A stretch of 32,333 nt of DNA, taken from contig JAEYXR010000037.1 of assembly GCA_023431215.1 (NCBI GenBank), forward strand, positions 1 through 32,333, given 5' to 3'. The notes beneath the pieces were generated by a model that was not told the DNA's origin, searched no databases, and worked only from the letters and a program-made list of their open reading frames with translations. Source of the stretch: Bacillota bacterium. Lineage in GTDB: Bacteria; Bacillota; Clostridia; Oscillospirales; Ruminococcaceae. The translations under genes and the position numbers were made by a program. Positions 30,667 to 32,333 of the stretch are shown here, in pieces (within the stretch, counting starts at the first letter, position 1; each line of letters opens with the position of its first letter).

Positions 30667-32333
30667 CTATTTTGCCACAATGTTGTACAATTTACCCTTA
30701 ACAAATATTTCTTTAACGATTTGCTTGCCTTCCAGTGCAGACGCAACTGCAGGCAGTGCCAAAGCCAATGCCTTTACTTCTTCCTGGGAACTTTCCATAG
30801 GAATGGTCATTCTGGCCTTAATCTTACCACTAATTTGGATTACGATTTCTACCTCATCGTCAATACATTTGACAGGGTCATATTTTGGCCATTGAGACTT
30901 GGAAAGCAGGCCTTGCCCACCCAGCTGCTCATACATTTCCTCGGTGAGGTGAGGAGCAAATGGATTGACCAGAGTAATCAAAGTCATAAGCTCGCCTTTG
31001 GTGATGCTTCCCTTGTCAGCAACCTCATTGAGAAAGCTCATCATGGCAGCAATGGCGGTGTTGAATTTCAAGCTTTCGATATCATCTGTGACTTTTTTAA
31101 TCAGCTTATGCAATGAGCCTTCCAGTTCCTTGGAATAGCCTTCTTCCAAAGTCATGATATCGGTCAGACCGGAAATCCGCTCCAAAAAGCGCTTGCAGCC
31201 TTTAATGGAAGAGGTGTTCCATGGTGCGGTTTTTTCAAAGTCGCCAATGAACATCTCATAAAGGCGCATGGTATCTGCGCCGTATTCACTGATGATGTCA
31301 TCAGGATTTACCACATTTCCTCTGGATTTGCTCATCTTTTGCCCGTCCTCACCCAGAATCATGCCATGGCTGGTGCGTTTGGCATAAGGTTCAGGATTGC
31401 TGACTACGCCGATATCATACAGGAATTTGTGCCAGAAACGAGAGTAGAGCAGATGCAGGGTGGTATGCTCCATACCGCCGTTATACCAGTCAACGGGTAG
31501 CCAATAATCCAGTGCTTCTTTAGAAGCCAGTGCATCCCCATTGAGAGGGTCACAGTAGCGCATAAAATACCAGGAGGAACCAGCCCATTGGGGCATGGTG
31601 TCTGTTTCACGCTTGGCAGGGCCATGGCAGTGAGGACATTCCACATTCACCCAATCGGTAAGATTGGCAAGAGGAGACTCACCGTTGTCGGTAGGCTCAT
31701 AGCTGTCAACATCAGGCAGTGTCAGGGGCAGCTGACTCTCCTCCATGGGTACATAACCGCACTTGGGGCAAATGATGATGGGAATTGGCTCTCCCCAATA
31801 GCGCTGGCGGGAAAATACCCAGTCACGCAGCTTATAGTTGACCTTGGCATAACCCTTTTTGTTTTCATCCAGCCATTGAGTAATCTTTTGTTTGGCATCC
31901 TCTACACTTAAGCCGTCCAAAAACCCGGAATTGACCATAACGCCTGTCTCACAGTCGGTAAAGGCTTCTTTCTCCACTTCTCCGCCCTTAACCACCTCGA
32001 TAATAGGCAGTCCAAACTTTTTGGCAAACTCCCAGTCTCGGGTATCATGAGCAGGAACAGCCATAATGGCACCTGTGCCGTAGCTCATGAGTACATAGTC
32101 AGAAATAAAAATAGGGATTTCTTTACCGTTGACAGGGTTAATGCCACGTACACCATCAAGACATACTCCGGTTTTATCCTTTGCCATTTCGGTACGTTCA
32201 AAGTCAGATTTTTTGGAGGAAGCCTCTTGATAAGCCTGCACCTCTTGCATATTGGCAATTTTATCGGCCCACTGCTCAATATAGGGGTGTTCAGGAGAAA
32301 TAACCATGTATGTGGCACCAAACAGGGTGTCGG
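30667..32333 (-). CDS. leuS: Leucyl-tRNA synthetase, 5' part beyond window
   Basis: About 554 codons visible; the frame is open through the right edge, where DTLFGATYMV aligns to the editing (CP1) domain of LeuRS. The N-terminal part with the HIGH motif is outside. Visible parts are the editing-domain remainder, a zinc-binding insertion (CPKCG and CPHC), the catalytic-site motif LLYSRFWHKFLYDIGVV, the signature KMSKSRGNVVNPDDI, and the anticodon-binding and C-terminal domains. The editing domain removes mischarged isoleucine and methionine from tRNA-Leu. No clear terminator follows before the rpsU promoter. Confidence 0.98.
   Translation of the reverse strand, partial: DTLFGATYMVISPEHPYIEQWADKIANMQEVQAYQEASSKKSDFERTEMAKDKTGVCLDGVRGINPVNGKEIPIFISDYVLMSYGTGAIMAVPAHDTRDWEFAKKFGLPIIEVVKGGEVEKEAFTDCETGVMVNSGFLDGLSVEDAKQKITQWLDENKKGYAKVNYKLRDWVFSRQRYWGEPIPIIICPKCGYVPMEESQLPLTLPDVDSYEPTDNGESPLANLTDWVNVECPHCHGPAKRETDTMPQWAGSSWYFMRYCDPLNGDALASKEALDYWLPVDWYNGGMEHTTLHLLYSRFWHKFLYDIGVVSNPEPYAKRTSHGMILGEDGQKMSKSRGNVVNPDDIISEYGADTMRLYEMFIGDFEKTAPWNTSSIKGCKRFLERISGLTDIMTLEEGYSKELEGSLHKLIKKVTDDIESLKFNTAIAAMMSFLNEVADKGSITKGELMTLITLVNPFAPHLTEEMYEQLGGQGLLSKSQWPKYDPVKCIDDEVEIVIQISGKIKARMTIPMESSQEEVKALALALPAVASALEGKQIVKEIFVKGKLYNIVAK

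Overview
The window is a compact, gene-dense piece of a spore-forming Firmicutes (Clostridia) chromosome of moderate to low G+C. The evidence is the sporulation genes yabP, yabQ and a spoVB-type flippase, a clostridial order for recJ-relA-dtd-hemZ, a complete rnfCDGEAB operon, strong AGGAGG-type ribosome sites, and long-form HPF. All 33 protein genes I accept lie on the minus strand, so transcription runs from high to low coordinates. Two genes are cut by the window edges: leuS at the right and an RNA methyltransferase at the left.

Reading in the direction of transcription (right to left): leuS 3' part; rpsU with its own promoter and terminator; a group with yqeG, a TIM-barrel endonuclease-IV-like gene and an M24 aminopeptidase; efp with its own promoter, then an acidic zinc-ribbon protein; a small membrane (Gx transporter) gene followed by rnfC-D-G-E-A-B, which ends at a very strong bidirectional terminator; a 329-bp gene-free leader region; an operon of a DivIVA-like coiled-coil protein, diadenylate cyclase cdaA, its regulator cdaR and an FAD-dependent oxidoreductase; the recJ-rel-dtd-MBL-hemZ-zinc ribbon operon; and the yab cluster (spoVB/yabM, mazG, HU, rqcP, yabP, yabQ, divIC, S1 protein), collinear with yabM-N-O-P-Q-divIC-yabR of Bacillus subtilis. 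Last come an amidohydrolase, hpf and the methyltransferase.

The functional themes are energy conservation (Rnf ferredoxin:NAD oxidoreductase), nucleotide second messengers (c-di-AMP by CdaA/CdaR, (p)ppGpp by Rel), translation quality control and ribosome hibernation (Dtd, RqcP, EF-P, HPF, S21, LeuRS), and cell division and sporulation (DivIC, YabP, YabQ, SpoVB-like).

Most of this is ordinary core genome, and I see no phage, IS, CRISPR, defence system, rRNA or tRNA. The points most worth checking are: an apparent one-base frameshift in a T7 run that removes a conserved-looking tail from the DivIVA-like protein; an RnfG with two FMN-binding domains; a 286-bp intergenic region between HU and rqcP with several stem-loops and a 34-codon ORF, possibly a small RNA; and perfect dyads upstream of the rnf and DivIVA-cdaA operons.
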